Origin: an uncultured Clostridia bacterium
Lineage (GTDB): Bacteria; Bacillota; Clostridia; TANB77; CAG-508
Direction of reading: 5' to 3'
Assembly (NCBI GenBank): GCA_947589135.1
Contig: CANPZT010000012.1
Coordinates: forward strand, 1-21,364
Length of the DNA stretch: 21,364 nt
The notes beneath the pieces are model-generated. The model was given only the letters and a program-made list of their open reading frames with translations. It made no database searches and was not told where the DNA came from. Shown here piece after piece: positions 15,149 to 21,364 of the stretch. How positions within the stretch are numbered: position 1 is the first letter of the stretch; every line of letters begins with the position of its first letter. The position numbers were made by a program, and so were the translations under genes.

Positions 15149-16378
15149 TTGGCAATAGGAGATATCATAGTAGGTATTGACATAGGAACAAGTAAAGTAT
15201 GCACAGTTGTAGGAGAAGTAAACAATTTTGGTCAAATAGAAATTTTATGCAATACCTCATATAAATGTAGTGGACTAAAGAAGGGTAAAATAATAAATGA
15301 AGACGAAATAGCATTAAGTTTGGCAAAAACCATTAAAGATGCAGAAGACGAAACAAACCTAAAAATCAATTCAGCATATGTAACAATACAAGGTAAGCAT
15401 GTAACCATTGTACAAAATAGTATCACTAAAGAAGTAAAAGACAAGTACTCTGGAATCTCAATTAAAGATGTGCAAAATGCAATAATACAAGTAAAAGATA
15501 TAGAAATTCCAGATGACAAAACATTAATTGATATCGTACCTGATAAAATAACATTAGAAAATGGAACAATTGTAACAGATCCAGTAGGAAGTTTAAGCTC
15601 ACATTTTACAATAAGTGCACAAGTTATATTAGCAGAAAAAGAATATGTAAGAAAATTAAATAGTATTTTTAAAAAGGCAGGGTTAGAAATAGATGGAATT
15701 GTGCCAATTACATTAGCAGAAAGAAACTTAGTATTAGATAAAAATGAGTTACATGATAATGTAATGTTATTAGATATAGGTGCAGGTAACACTGATATAG
15801 GAGTATTTGAAGGTTCAACATTTATTTACACAAATTCAATTCCAGTAGGAGGAGACAACATAACAAACGACATAGCACTTGTGCTAAATATATCAGAAGA
15901 AGAAGCAGATAAATTAAAAAGACAATATGGACTAGCACTAAAATCTTTTATAGATAATAATAATGACATAATTCTAAATACTTCAAAGGACGAAAACAAA
16001 AATAGAATTATTAAAAGCTCTGAACTAATTGAAATTATAGAAGCAAGAATTGAAGAAATATTTTCAATTGTAAATAAAGATATAATGAATCAAGGAGTAA
16101 AGCAAAAAATAAACAATGTTATTTTAACAGGTCAAGGAATAGTAAATATCAACAAAAGTGATGTAGCCGGAAAAATTAATCTAAACATACCAGTGAAGAT
16201 ATCAACGGGAAGATTAATAAGTACAGTAAAGCCAGCATATAGGACTAGCTATGCATTAGTTAGGTATATAGCAGCAAGACCTTTTGCAAAAACAGTATCA
16301 AGTGATATAGATACACAAAATAATGAAAGTGTTTTTAAAACCATATTAGAAAGAGTAAAAGAATTTTTTTATTCATAA
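15149..16378 (+). CDS. ftsA: Cell division protein FtsA
   Basis: Actin-like ATPase that tethers FtsZ filaments to the membrane. 409 aa. The N-terminal phosphate-binding motif is IIVGIDIGTSKVCTVVGEV; the SHS2/1C insertion follows (about 85-165); a second nucleotide motif, MLLDIGAGNTDIGVFEG, lies near residue 210; VILTGQGIVNI is near 330. The C-terminus ends in a basic, hydrophobic helix (ILERVKEFFYS) fitting the membrane-targeting amphipathic helix. It starts at TTG 15149, 7 bases after GGAGG. The frame is intact. It is co-transcribed with ftsZ 50 bp downstream. Confidence 0.95.
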   Translation: MAIGDIIVGIDIGTSKVCTVVGEVNNFGQIEILCNTSYKCSGLKKGKIINEDEIALSLAKTIKDAEDETNLKINSAYVTIQGKHVTIVQNSITKEVKDKYSGISIKDVQNAIIQVKDIEIPDDKTLIDIVPDKITLENGTIVTDPVGSLSSHFTISAQVILAEKEYVRKLNSIFKKAGLEIDGIVPITLAERNLVLDKNELHDNVMLLDIGAGNTDIGVFEGSTFIYTNSIPVGGDNITNDIALVLNISEEEADKLKRQYGLALKSFIDNNNDIILNTSKDENKNRIIKSSELIEIIEARIEEIFSIVNKDIMNQGVKQKINNVILTGQGIVNINKSDVAGKINLNIPVKISTGRLISTVKPAYRTSYALVRYIAARPFAKTVSSDIDTQNNESVFKTILERVKEFFYS

Positions 16379-16428
16379 AAAGTTATTAAATTTAAAAATA
16401 TATATATTAAATAAGGGAGGAAAACTAA

Positions 16429-17550
16429 ATGATGGAATATAATGACGATAATAATATTTCAATGATGGATGGAACAGCTACTATAAAAGTCATAGGTGTA
16501 GGAGGAGCAGGAAATAATGCTGTTAATAGAATGATAGATTCAGGAATAAGAGGAGTTGATTTTATTGCAGTTAATACAGATAGACAAGCTCTTCAGACTT
16601 CAAAAGCTAATACAAAAATACAAATTGGAGAAAAAATTACAAGAGGATTAGGAGCAGGAGCAAATCCTGATATTGGAGCACAATCAGCAGAAGAAAGTAA
16701 AGCAGAAGTAGCAGAAGTATTAAGAGGAGCAGATATGGTATTTGTTACAGCTGGAATGGGTGGAGGAACAGGTACAGGAGCTGCCCCAATTGTAGCACAA
16801 GCTGCTAAAGAAATGGGAATTTTAACAATAGGAGTTGTTACAAAACCATTTACATTTGAAGGAAAGAAAAGACTTTCACAAGCAGAGCGTGGAATTGAGA
16901 GTTTAAAAGGAAAAGTAGATACATTAGTTGTAATACCAAATGATAAGTTACTACAAATTATTGATAGAAAAACATCTATTATAGAAGCATTTAAATTAGC
17001 AGACGATATATTAAGATAAGGTGTACAAGGTATTTCAGATTTAATTGCAATACCAGGACTTGTTAACTTAGATTTTGCAGATGTAAAAACAATAATGTTA
17101 AACCAAGGAATGGCACATATGGGTGTTGGAAAAGCTTCTGGAGAAAATAGAGCAGAAGATGCTGCAAAAGAAGCAATTCAAAGTCCATTACTAGAAACTT
17201 CAATAGAAGGAGCAAAAGGTGTTATTATTAACATTACTGGTGGAGAAGACTTAGGACTACATGAAGTAAATACAGCAGCAGAACTTGTTCAACGCAGTGT
17301 TGATCCTGAAGCAAATATTATATTTGGTACAGTTACTGATCCAAATATGATAGATGAAATTCAAATTACAGTAATAGCAACTGGATTTGAAAAAAATGAA
17401 CCAATATCAAGTATTGGAGTAGATAATATTGTTTCAAAAACATGGGAAAAGAAAATTAATTCAATACCATCAAATACAGATTCAAGTTCATCTCAAAATG
17501 ATTTAGATATTCCTTCATTTTTAAGAAAAAATAAAAATAAGAATATGTAA
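16429..17550 (+). CDS. ftsZ: Cell division protein FtsZ, interrupted by an in-frame TAA
   Basis: Tubulin-like GTPase that forms the Z ring. The full reading is 373 codons. It shows the N-terminal VIGVGGAGNNAVNRMI, the tubulin signature GMGGGTGTGAAPIVAQ, the T7-loop region VNLDFADVKTIM, and the C-terminal FtsA-binding peptide DIPSFLRKNK. Codon 197 (17017-17019) is TAA where the family has glutamine in DDILRQGVQGISDLI, so a single C-to-T change explains it. The frame does not change across the stop. If real, the product would be a 196-aa fragment lacking the T7 loop, and an internal start at 17095 could not rebuild FtsZ. FtsZ is normally essential, so sequence error, a second ftsZ or read-through must be considered. 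The start ATG 16429 follows GGGAGG. Confidence 0.9.
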
Positions 17551-17554
17551 TTAG

Positions 17555-17591
17555 AAAAAAAGTTGATATAGAAAATATATCAGCTTTTTTT
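17555..17591 (+). terminator. Rho-independent terminator of ftsZ
   Basis: A-run, then a stem of about 12 bp (AAAGTTGATATA with TATATCAGCTTT, one G-U pair), then a run of T's. It separates the division unit from the sporulation unit. Confidence 0.85.
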
Positions 17592-17632
17592 GTTTTTTAT
17601 TATCGATTTTTTCTTTTTTTCAACAATAAGAA

Positions 17633-17665
17633 AAGACAATATTTTTAAATAAAACATAGTACAAT
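17633..17665 (+). promoter_or_regulatory. Possible Spo0A-type promoter of spoIIGA
   Basis: A -10-like TACAAT (17660-17665) with a poor -35 (AAGACA, 17633-17638) 21 bp upstream. Bacillus spoIIG is known to use an over-long spacer with Spo0A boxes over the -35. The reverse complement here reads TTGTCTTT, a partial match to the 0A box. Suggestive only. Confidence 0.3.
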
Positions 17666-17683
17666 ATCATTACAGGTGATGGT

Positions 17684-18571
17684 ATGACAATTTACATAGA
17701 TGTAGTACTAATTGAAAATTTACTAATGAATTATATTATTTTATATGCAGTAGGAATAATTTTAAAAAAGCAAATAAAACATATAAGATTAATTATATCC
17801 AGTTTTATAGGTGCTATATATTCAATTGTTGCTTATATTTCAATATTACAAATTTATTCAAGTATATTTTTAAAAATTATATTATCAATTGTAATAGTTT
17901 ATATATCATATAATCCACAAAACATTAAACAATTGTGGAAAGAACTGCTTATTTTTTATATGACTTCATTTGTATTTGGAGGAGCAGCATTTGCATTAAT
18001 TTATATTGTAAAACCACAAGAAATTTTTATGAGAAATGGTTTGTTTTTGGGCAGTTATCCACTAAAAACTATACTATTAGGAGCAATTATTGCATTTATT
18101 ATTATTATTACATCTTTCAAAATAGTAAAATCTAAAATATCAAAAAAAGATATGTTTTGTACATTAAAAGTAAAAATTAATGGAAATGAAATTGAAACAA
18201 AAGCAATGATAGATACTGGAAATCTATTAAAAGAGCCAATTACAAATACACCAGTTGTTGTTTTAGAACATACACTTCTATATGATTGCATACCAAAAGA
18301 AATTTTAAACAATTTAGAAAATATATTAGGAGGTGATTTTGAAAGTATACCAGAAGAAATAAAAAGTGAATACATGTCAAAATTGAAAGTAATACCATTT
18401 TCTTCTTTAGGAAAACAAAATGGTATGTTAGTAGGAATTAAGCCAGAATATATAGTAATTGAAAACGAAGAAAATAAAAAAGAAATTAATAATGTGATTA
18501 TAGGAATTTATAATAAATCATTAACAAAAAGAGGAGAATATAGAGGATTAATAGGGATAGAAATATTATAA
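17684..18571 (+). CDS. spoIIGA: Sporulation sigma-E factor processing peptidase SpoIIGA
   Basis: Membrane aspartic protease that removes the pro-sequence of SigE in the mother cell after septation. The 295-aa protein has about five hydrophobic membrane segments in residues 1-155, then a cytoplasmic protease domain with the catalytic aspartate Asp177 in AMIDTGNLLKEPIT, and GLIGIEIL at the end. The ATG at 17684 follows AGGTGATGG. It lies immediately upstream of its substrate gene sigE, as in Bacillus and Clostridium. The frame is intact. Confidence 0.95.
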   Translation: MTIYIDVVLIENLLMNYIILYAVGIILKKQIKHIRLIISSFIGAIYSIVAYISILQIYSSIFLKIILSIVIVYISYNPQNIKQLWKELLIFYMTSFVFGGAAFALIYIVKPQEIFMRNGLFLGSYPLKTILLGAIIAFIIIITSFKIVKSKISKKDMFCTLKVKINGNEIETKAMIDTGNLLKEPITNTPVVVLEHTLLYDCIPKEILNNLENILGGDFESIPEEIKSEYMSKLKVIPFSSLGKQNGMLVGIKPEYIVIENEENKKEINNVIIGIYNKSLTKRGEYRGLIGIEIL

Positions 18572-18581
18572 AATAAAAAGA

Positions 18582-18639
18582 AAGGAGAGATAATTCAATG
18601 ATATAAATTTTAGAAAATTGAATTATATATGGAAATATG
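18582..18639 (+). promoter_or_regulatory. Shine-Dalgarno, hairpin and start of sigE
   Basis: The only good ribosome site, AAGGAG (18582-18587), is 49 nt before the sigE ATG at 18637. Between them is a perfect 10-bp inverted repeat, ATAATTCAAT (18590-18599) with ATTGAATTAT (18617-18626). Folding it would leave about 12 nt from ribosome site to start. The stem also holds a decoy ATG-ATA-TAA at 18598 in the sigE frame. Confidence 0.5.
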
Positions 18640-19375
18640 AAAATAGTGGATTTATTAAAAAATAGTATTAATACTATTTGTGCAAAATATTTAAATGATA
18701 AGAATGAAATAGAATATCTTCCTATTTTTTATATTGCAGGAAGTCAAACTTTGCCAGCACCATTATCACCAGAAGAAGAAACAGAATTAATTGAGCAATT
18801 AGGAAAAGAAGACAATCTAGAAATTAGACAAAAATTAGTAGAAAGAAATTTAAGATTAGTTGTATACATTGCAAAAAAATTTGAGAATACTGGAATAGGA
18901 ATAGAAGATTTAATTTCGATAGGAACAATAGGACTGATGAAAGGAGTTAATACTTTTAATTCAAATAAAAACATAAAACTAGCAACATATGCATCAAGAT
19001 GTATTGAAAATGAAATTTTAATGTTTTTAAGAAAAAATAATAAGACAAAAGGAGAAGTATCAATTGATGAACCACTTAATAAAGATGGAGATGGTAATGA
19101 ATTATTACTATCAGATATATTAGGAACAGAAGCAGATATTACTTCTAGAAATCTGGAAGACGAAGTAGATAAAACTTTATTGAGAGCATCTATTGAAAAG
19201 TTAAATAATAGAGAAAAAGATATTATGGAAATGAGATTTGGATTTAAAACTGGAAAAGAAAAAACACAAAAAGAAGTTGCTGATGAATTGCGGTATTTCT
19301 CAGAGTTACATATCAAGATTAGAGAAAAAAATCATCGGAAAGATGAAAAAAGATATTTCAAGTAAAATAGGATAA
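18637..19375 (+). CDS. sigE: RNA polymerase sigma factor SigE (pro-sigma-E), +1 frameshift
   Basis: Mother-cell early sporulation sigma factor. It has a hydrophobic pro-sequence, conserved YIAGSQTLPAPLS around the cleavage region (about residues 30-45), region 2 (ERNLRLVVYIAKKFENTG, GIEDLISIGTIGLMKGVNTF, KLATYASRCIENEILMFLR), and region 4 start (LNNREKDIMEMRFGF). At codon 219 (CGG, 19291-19293) the frame goes wrong. Skipping one base restores GISQSYISRLEKK, the -35-recognition helix-turn-helix, and IIGKMKKDISSKIG before a stop at 19373-19375, 245 residues in all. Read straight, the protein ends at 19365 with a non-homologous tail and no working region 4.2. It is next to spoIIGA and upstream of sigG, the classic order. 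Confidence 0.92.
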
Positions 19376-19393
19376 AATATATAATACTTGCTT

Positions 19394-19433
19394 AAAGAGA
19401 ATAATATTTTTATATTTTTTTGTTATTCTCTTT
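19394..19433 (+). terminator. Palindrome between sigE and sigG
   Basis: Perfect 11-bp arms (19394-19404 with 19423-19433) around an 18-nt loop that itself contains a T-run. It lacks a U-run after the stem, so it may be a weak terminator or an operator in the sigG upstream region. Confidence 0.5.
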
Positions 19434-19455
19434 GAGCTATTTGTTTATTAAATAA

Positions 19456-19484
19456 GCATAAAAGAGCCAAATTTGGAAATACTT
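19456..19484 (+). promoter_or_regulatory. Possible sigma-F type promoter of sigG
   Basis: GCATA (19456-19460) and GGAAATACTT (19475-19484) fit the halves of the Bacillus sigma-F consensus (GYWTA and GGnrAnAnTw), but the 14-bp spacing is 1-2 bp shorter than usual. sigG is known to be a sigma-F target, which is why I list it. Confidence 0.35.
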
Positions 19485-19517
19485 AAAATATAAGTAAATT
19501 CAAAGGAGGTTTTTCTT

Positions 19518-20294
19518 TTGTTAAACAACAAAGTTGAGATATGTGGAGTAAACACATCTAAATTACCATTATTAAGTAAAGAAGAAAAAGAAGAACTATT
19601 TGTAAAAATAAAAGCAGGAGATGAACAAGCAAGAGAAACATTTATTAATGGAAATCTAAGATTAGTATTAAGTGTTATACAAAGATTTTATGGAAGAGGA
19701 GAAAGTGCAGATGACCTATTTCAAGTAGGGTGTGTAGGATTAATAAAAGCAATTGATAATTTCGATTTAACTCAAAATGTACAATTCAGCACATATGCTG
19801 TTCCAATGATTATAGGTGAAGTAAAGAGATATTTAAGAGATAATAATAGTATTAGAGTTAGTAGATCTGTAAGAGACCTAGCATATAAAGCAATACAATT
19901 TAAAGAAAGATATACAAAAGAACATGGAAAAGAACCACATATAGAAGAAATAGCAAAGGAATTAGGAGTAAAGAAAGAAGATATTGCCTTCAGTTTTAAT
20001 GCAATACAAGATCCAGTTTCATTGCAAGAACCAGCTTATAATGATGGAACACAAAGTATTAATATAATGGAACAAGTTAAAGATACTAAAAATACAGATG
20101 AATTATGGGCAGAAAATATGACCATTATGGGAGCAATGCAAAAATTAAATGAAAAAGAAAGAATGATTATAAACAAAAGATTTTTTGATGGAAGAACCCA
20201 AATGGAAGTAGCAGAAGAAATAGGAATATCACAGGCACAAGTTTCTAGGTTAGAAAAGAGTGCAATTCAACATATAAAAAGATTTTATAAATGA
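19518..20294 (+). CDS. sigG: RNA polymerase sigma factor SigG
   Basis: Late forespore sigma factor. 258 aa, starting at TTG 19518, 8 bases after AAAGGAGG. The N-terminal signature NKVEICGVNTSKLPLL is typical of SigG and distinguishes it from SigF. Region 2 reads NGNLRLVLSVIQRFYGRGES, ADDLFQVGCVGLIKAIDNFD and FSTYAVPMIIGEVKRYLRDN; region 3 is SIRVSRSVRDLAYKAIQF; region 4 is TQMEVAEEIGISQAQVSRLE. The frame is intact, in contrast to sigE next door. Position after sigE is standard. Confidence 0.96.
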   Translation: MLNNKVEICGVNTSKLPLLSKEEKEELFVKIKAGDEQARETFINGNLRLVLSVIQRFYGRGESADDLFQVGCVGLIKAIDNFDLTQNVQFSTYAVPMIIGEVKRYLRDNNSIRVSRSVRDLAYKAIQFKERYTKEHGKEPHIEEIAKELGVKKEDIAFSFNAIQDPVSLQEPAYNDGTQSINIMEQVKDTKNTDELWAENMTIMGAMQKLNEKERMIINKRFFDGRTQMEVAEEIGISQAQVSRLEKSAIQHIKRFYK

Positions 20295-20420
20295 TAATAT
20301 TGTTTGTAATATAATGGTACTTTTTTAGCATAAAATAAATATATATAATTAGAAGAAATAAGGTTGAAAAAATTAAATCTTTTACAACCAAATTTATGCA
20401 TTGGAAGGAATGATAATAAA

Positions 20421-20654
20421 ATGGGAGATAAGGGATTAGATTTTAAACATAAAGAAGTAGTAAATATTACAAATGGAAAACGATTGGGGTATGTACAAGA
20501 TGTATGTGCTGATTTAGAAACAGGTACTATTACCCATATTATTGTTCCAGGTAGTAATAAAATATTAAGTTTATTTTCTTCTAATAATGATATTGTAATA
20601 CCATGGAAAAATATAAAATGTATTGGAGATGATTTAATTTTAGTAGAAATATAG
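20421..20654 (+). CDS. YlmC/YmxH family PRC-barrel sporulation-associated protein
   Basis: A 77-aa protein with the single PRC-barrel-like fold of the YlmC/YmxH family: KEVVNITNGKRLGYVQDVCA, DLETGTITHIIVPG, then IVIPWKNIKCIGDDLILVEI. I choose ATG 20421 with GGAAGGA at 20403-20409, giving the usual family length; a TTG at 20364 in frame would add 19 unrelated residues. It lies directly downstream of sigG, as ylmC is found near sigG in Bacillus. Function not established. Confidence 0.85.
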   Translation: MGDKGLDFKHKEVVNITNGKRLGYVQDVCADLETGTITHIIVPGSNKILSLFSSNNDIVIPWKNIKCIGDDLILVEI

Positions 20655-20676
20655 AATATTTTATATTTCTATTCTT
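20644..20676 (+). terminator. Weak terminator after the ylmC/ymxH-like gene
   Basis: Inverted repeat TAGAAATAT (20644-20652) with ATATTTCTA (20663-20671), overlapping the stop codon and followed by TTCTTATAA. AU-only stem, so modest confidence. Confidence 0.45.
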
Positions 20677-20684
20677 ATAAACTT

Positions 20685-20830
20685 AAAAGCTTTATAATTA
20701 TATTTTTTATAACTTTGTGTGTCGTAACTTCCATAATAAAAAGAATTAGTATGAAAGTTACTCCAATCGCACTCACTTTGTTCGTTTGATCGCTTACGCA
20801 GTTATTCAAAATATAATTATAAAGCGTTTT
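20685..20830. repeat. 146-bp foldback (MITE-like) element
   Basis: Terminal inverted repeats of about 30 bp (20685-20714 with 20800-20830) match except for a few positions. Inside is a second hairpin (GTAACTT near 20724 with AAGTTAC near 20755-20761). The interior carries GC-richer words (ATCGCACTCAC, GATCGCTTACGC) unlike the flanks. It has no ORF. Its plan resembles the foldback at 4760-4943, but the arms are not the same sequence. Confidence 0.65.
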
Positions 20831-20863
20831 TATATTTAATAAAGAAATTTAGAGAAGTGAAAA

Positions 20864-20903
20864 GTTAAATGCAATTCTGTAAAGTAAATGCAATTTGTAT
20901 AAA
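20864..20903 (+). repeat. Two tandem copies of a 20-bp unit
   Basis: GTTAAATGCAATTCTGTAAA (20864-20883) and GTAAATGCAATTTGTATAAA (20884-20903) are near-identical adjacent units about 35 bp upstream of the first strong promoter. Possibly a binding site pair; possibly chance. Confidence 0.4.
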
Positions 20904-20936
20904 ATAAAGAAATTTTAAAAAAATAAGAAAAAAGTA

Positions 20937-20965
20937 TTGACATAATCAGTTTAAAATGATATTAT
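20937..20965 (+). promoter_or_regulatory. Tandem stable-RNA promoter P1
   Basis: TTGACA (20937-20942), 17-bp spacer, TATTAT (20960-20965), preceded by an A-rich tract like an UP element. Confidence 0.8.
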
Positions 20966-21045
20966 AAAAAAGCATTAGGAAATACCAAAAACAATAAAAT
21001 AATATAAAAGGTATAAAATTCCATTAAAAAAATAAGAAAAATATA

Positions 21046-21074
21046 TTGACATTAAACTAAAAAAATGGTATTAT
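21046..21074 (+). promoter_or_regulatory. Tandem stable-RNA promoter P2
   Basis: TTGACA (21046-21051), 17-bp spacer, TATTAT (21069-21074). The upstream tract (AAAAAAATAAGAAAAA) repeats that of P1, so P1 and P2 look like a duplication 109 bp apart. Confidence 0.8.
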
Positions 21075-21241
21075 AAAAAGTACCTTGTAACCGACGAGAA
21101 AATAAAAAGAAACTTAAGAATTAGTAATAAAATTGCATATTATGAATACAATAAAAAAGTGATTACTAGTTTTTTATTTTGCCCTAAAATAAAGAGCAAA
21201 AATAAAAATTCTTAAAAATATAAAAACTTGTCGAAAAAGTA

Positions 21242-21270
21242 TTGACAAAGATAAAAAGGTATAGTATAAT
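21242..21270 (+). promoter_or_regulatory. Tandem stable-RNA promoter P3
   Basis: TTGACA (21242-21247), 17-bp spacer, TATAAT (21265-21270): full consensus, the strongest promoter in the window. Confidence 0.85.
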
Positions 21271-21364
21271 GCAAAGCGTTCCGCATAAAAAGGAACGAAA
21301 AGTACATTGAAAAGTAAACAATAAAATCCTTTAGAGAATAAACCGAAGCGGTGCTAGAGAGTAT
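21271..21364 (+). other. Probable leader of a ribosomal RNA operon
   Basis: Just after P3 is a small hairpin, CGTTCC (21277-21282) with GGAACG (21292-21297), then AGTACATTGAAAAGTAAACA (from 21300), which resembles the boxA/processing segment (TTGAAAACTGAACA-like) found in Firmicute rRNA leaders. A related AGTACCTTGTAA word follows P2 (21079 on). No 16S sequence is reached; the gene itself would lie beyond the right edge. Confidence 0.55.

Noticed and set aside
17017..17019. TAA decoded as glutamine as a genome-wide code change
   Set aside because: Most genes in the window end in TAA at the expected length and no other conserved gene has an internal TAA.
17095..17550. Separate functional gene starting at 17095 for the second half of FtsZ
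   Set aside because: It has no ribosome site and would miss conserved residues between 17020 and 17094, so it is the continuation of ftsZ.
180..19293. Simple reassignment of CGG to another amino acid
   Set aside because: Changing the amino acid would not restore the downstream frame in pflA or sigE; only a one-base skip does.
18744..19316. 190-codon minus-strand ORF opposite sigE, and similar long shadow ORFs at 15232-15792 and 18055-18375
   Set aside because: They are mirror frames of conserved genes with Ser/Ile/Phe-rich composition and no ribosome sites.

Overview
The window comes from an AT-rich, anaerobic, endospore-forming Firmicute, most likely an uncultured gut-type member of the Clostridia. 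The evidence is the strong AT bias, AGGAGG-type ribosome sites before nearly every gene, TTG/GTG starts, sigma-A promoters of the TTGACA-17-TATAAT kind, a pyruvate formate-lyase plus AdhE fermentation set, and the Bacillus/Clostridium order of division and sporulation genes. The exact taxon cannot be fixed from this sequence.

Layout. Positions 1-2724 (minus strand) carry pflB followed by pflA, which runs off the left edge. A small XRE-type regulator (minus) follows, then a membrane-anchored M23 peptidase (plus). A 184-bp foldback element lies before adhE (plus). Next come a short structured transcript that may encode a 57-aa protein, and an unrecognised 301-aa helical protein. asnS (minus) converges on that gene. 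From 10772 the genes all point right in the conserved order murA - ftsQ - two DUF881 genes - sbp - ftsA - ftsZ - spoIIGA - sigE - sigG - ylmC/ymxH-like. This is the 3' part of the division and cell wall cluster joined to the mother-cell/forespore sigma module. The last 700 bp has no gene: it holds a second foldback, a tandem repeat and three tandem strong promoters, which look like the promoter/leader region of a ribosomal RNA operon whose 16S gene would begin just outside the window.

How they work together. PflA activates PflB to split pyruvate into formate and acetyl-CoA; AdhE reduces acetyl-CoA to ethanol and reoxidises NADH. MurA makes the first committed peptidoglycan precursor; FtsQ, FtsA and FtsZ build the division site; SpoIIGA cleaves pro-SigE in the mother cell, and SigG acts later in the forespore.

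Main oddity. Five core genes are not read cleanly: pflA and sigE each need a +1 shift, ftsQ needs a -1 shift, ftsZ has an in-frame TAA at a conserved glutamine position, and the M23 gene has no ATG/GTG/TTG start. Ordinary sequence error could explain all of these. However, both +1 shifts fall exactly on an in-frame CGG codon. By my reading that codon occurs nowhere else in about 6,000 codons of the window except once in the 57-aa ORF. This is the signal most worth checking. Other items of interest are an exact 11-bp-spaced repeat array upstream of the ftsA promoter, a hairpin between the Shine-Dalgarno and start of sigE, the structured transcript at 7789-8055, and the two foldbacks.
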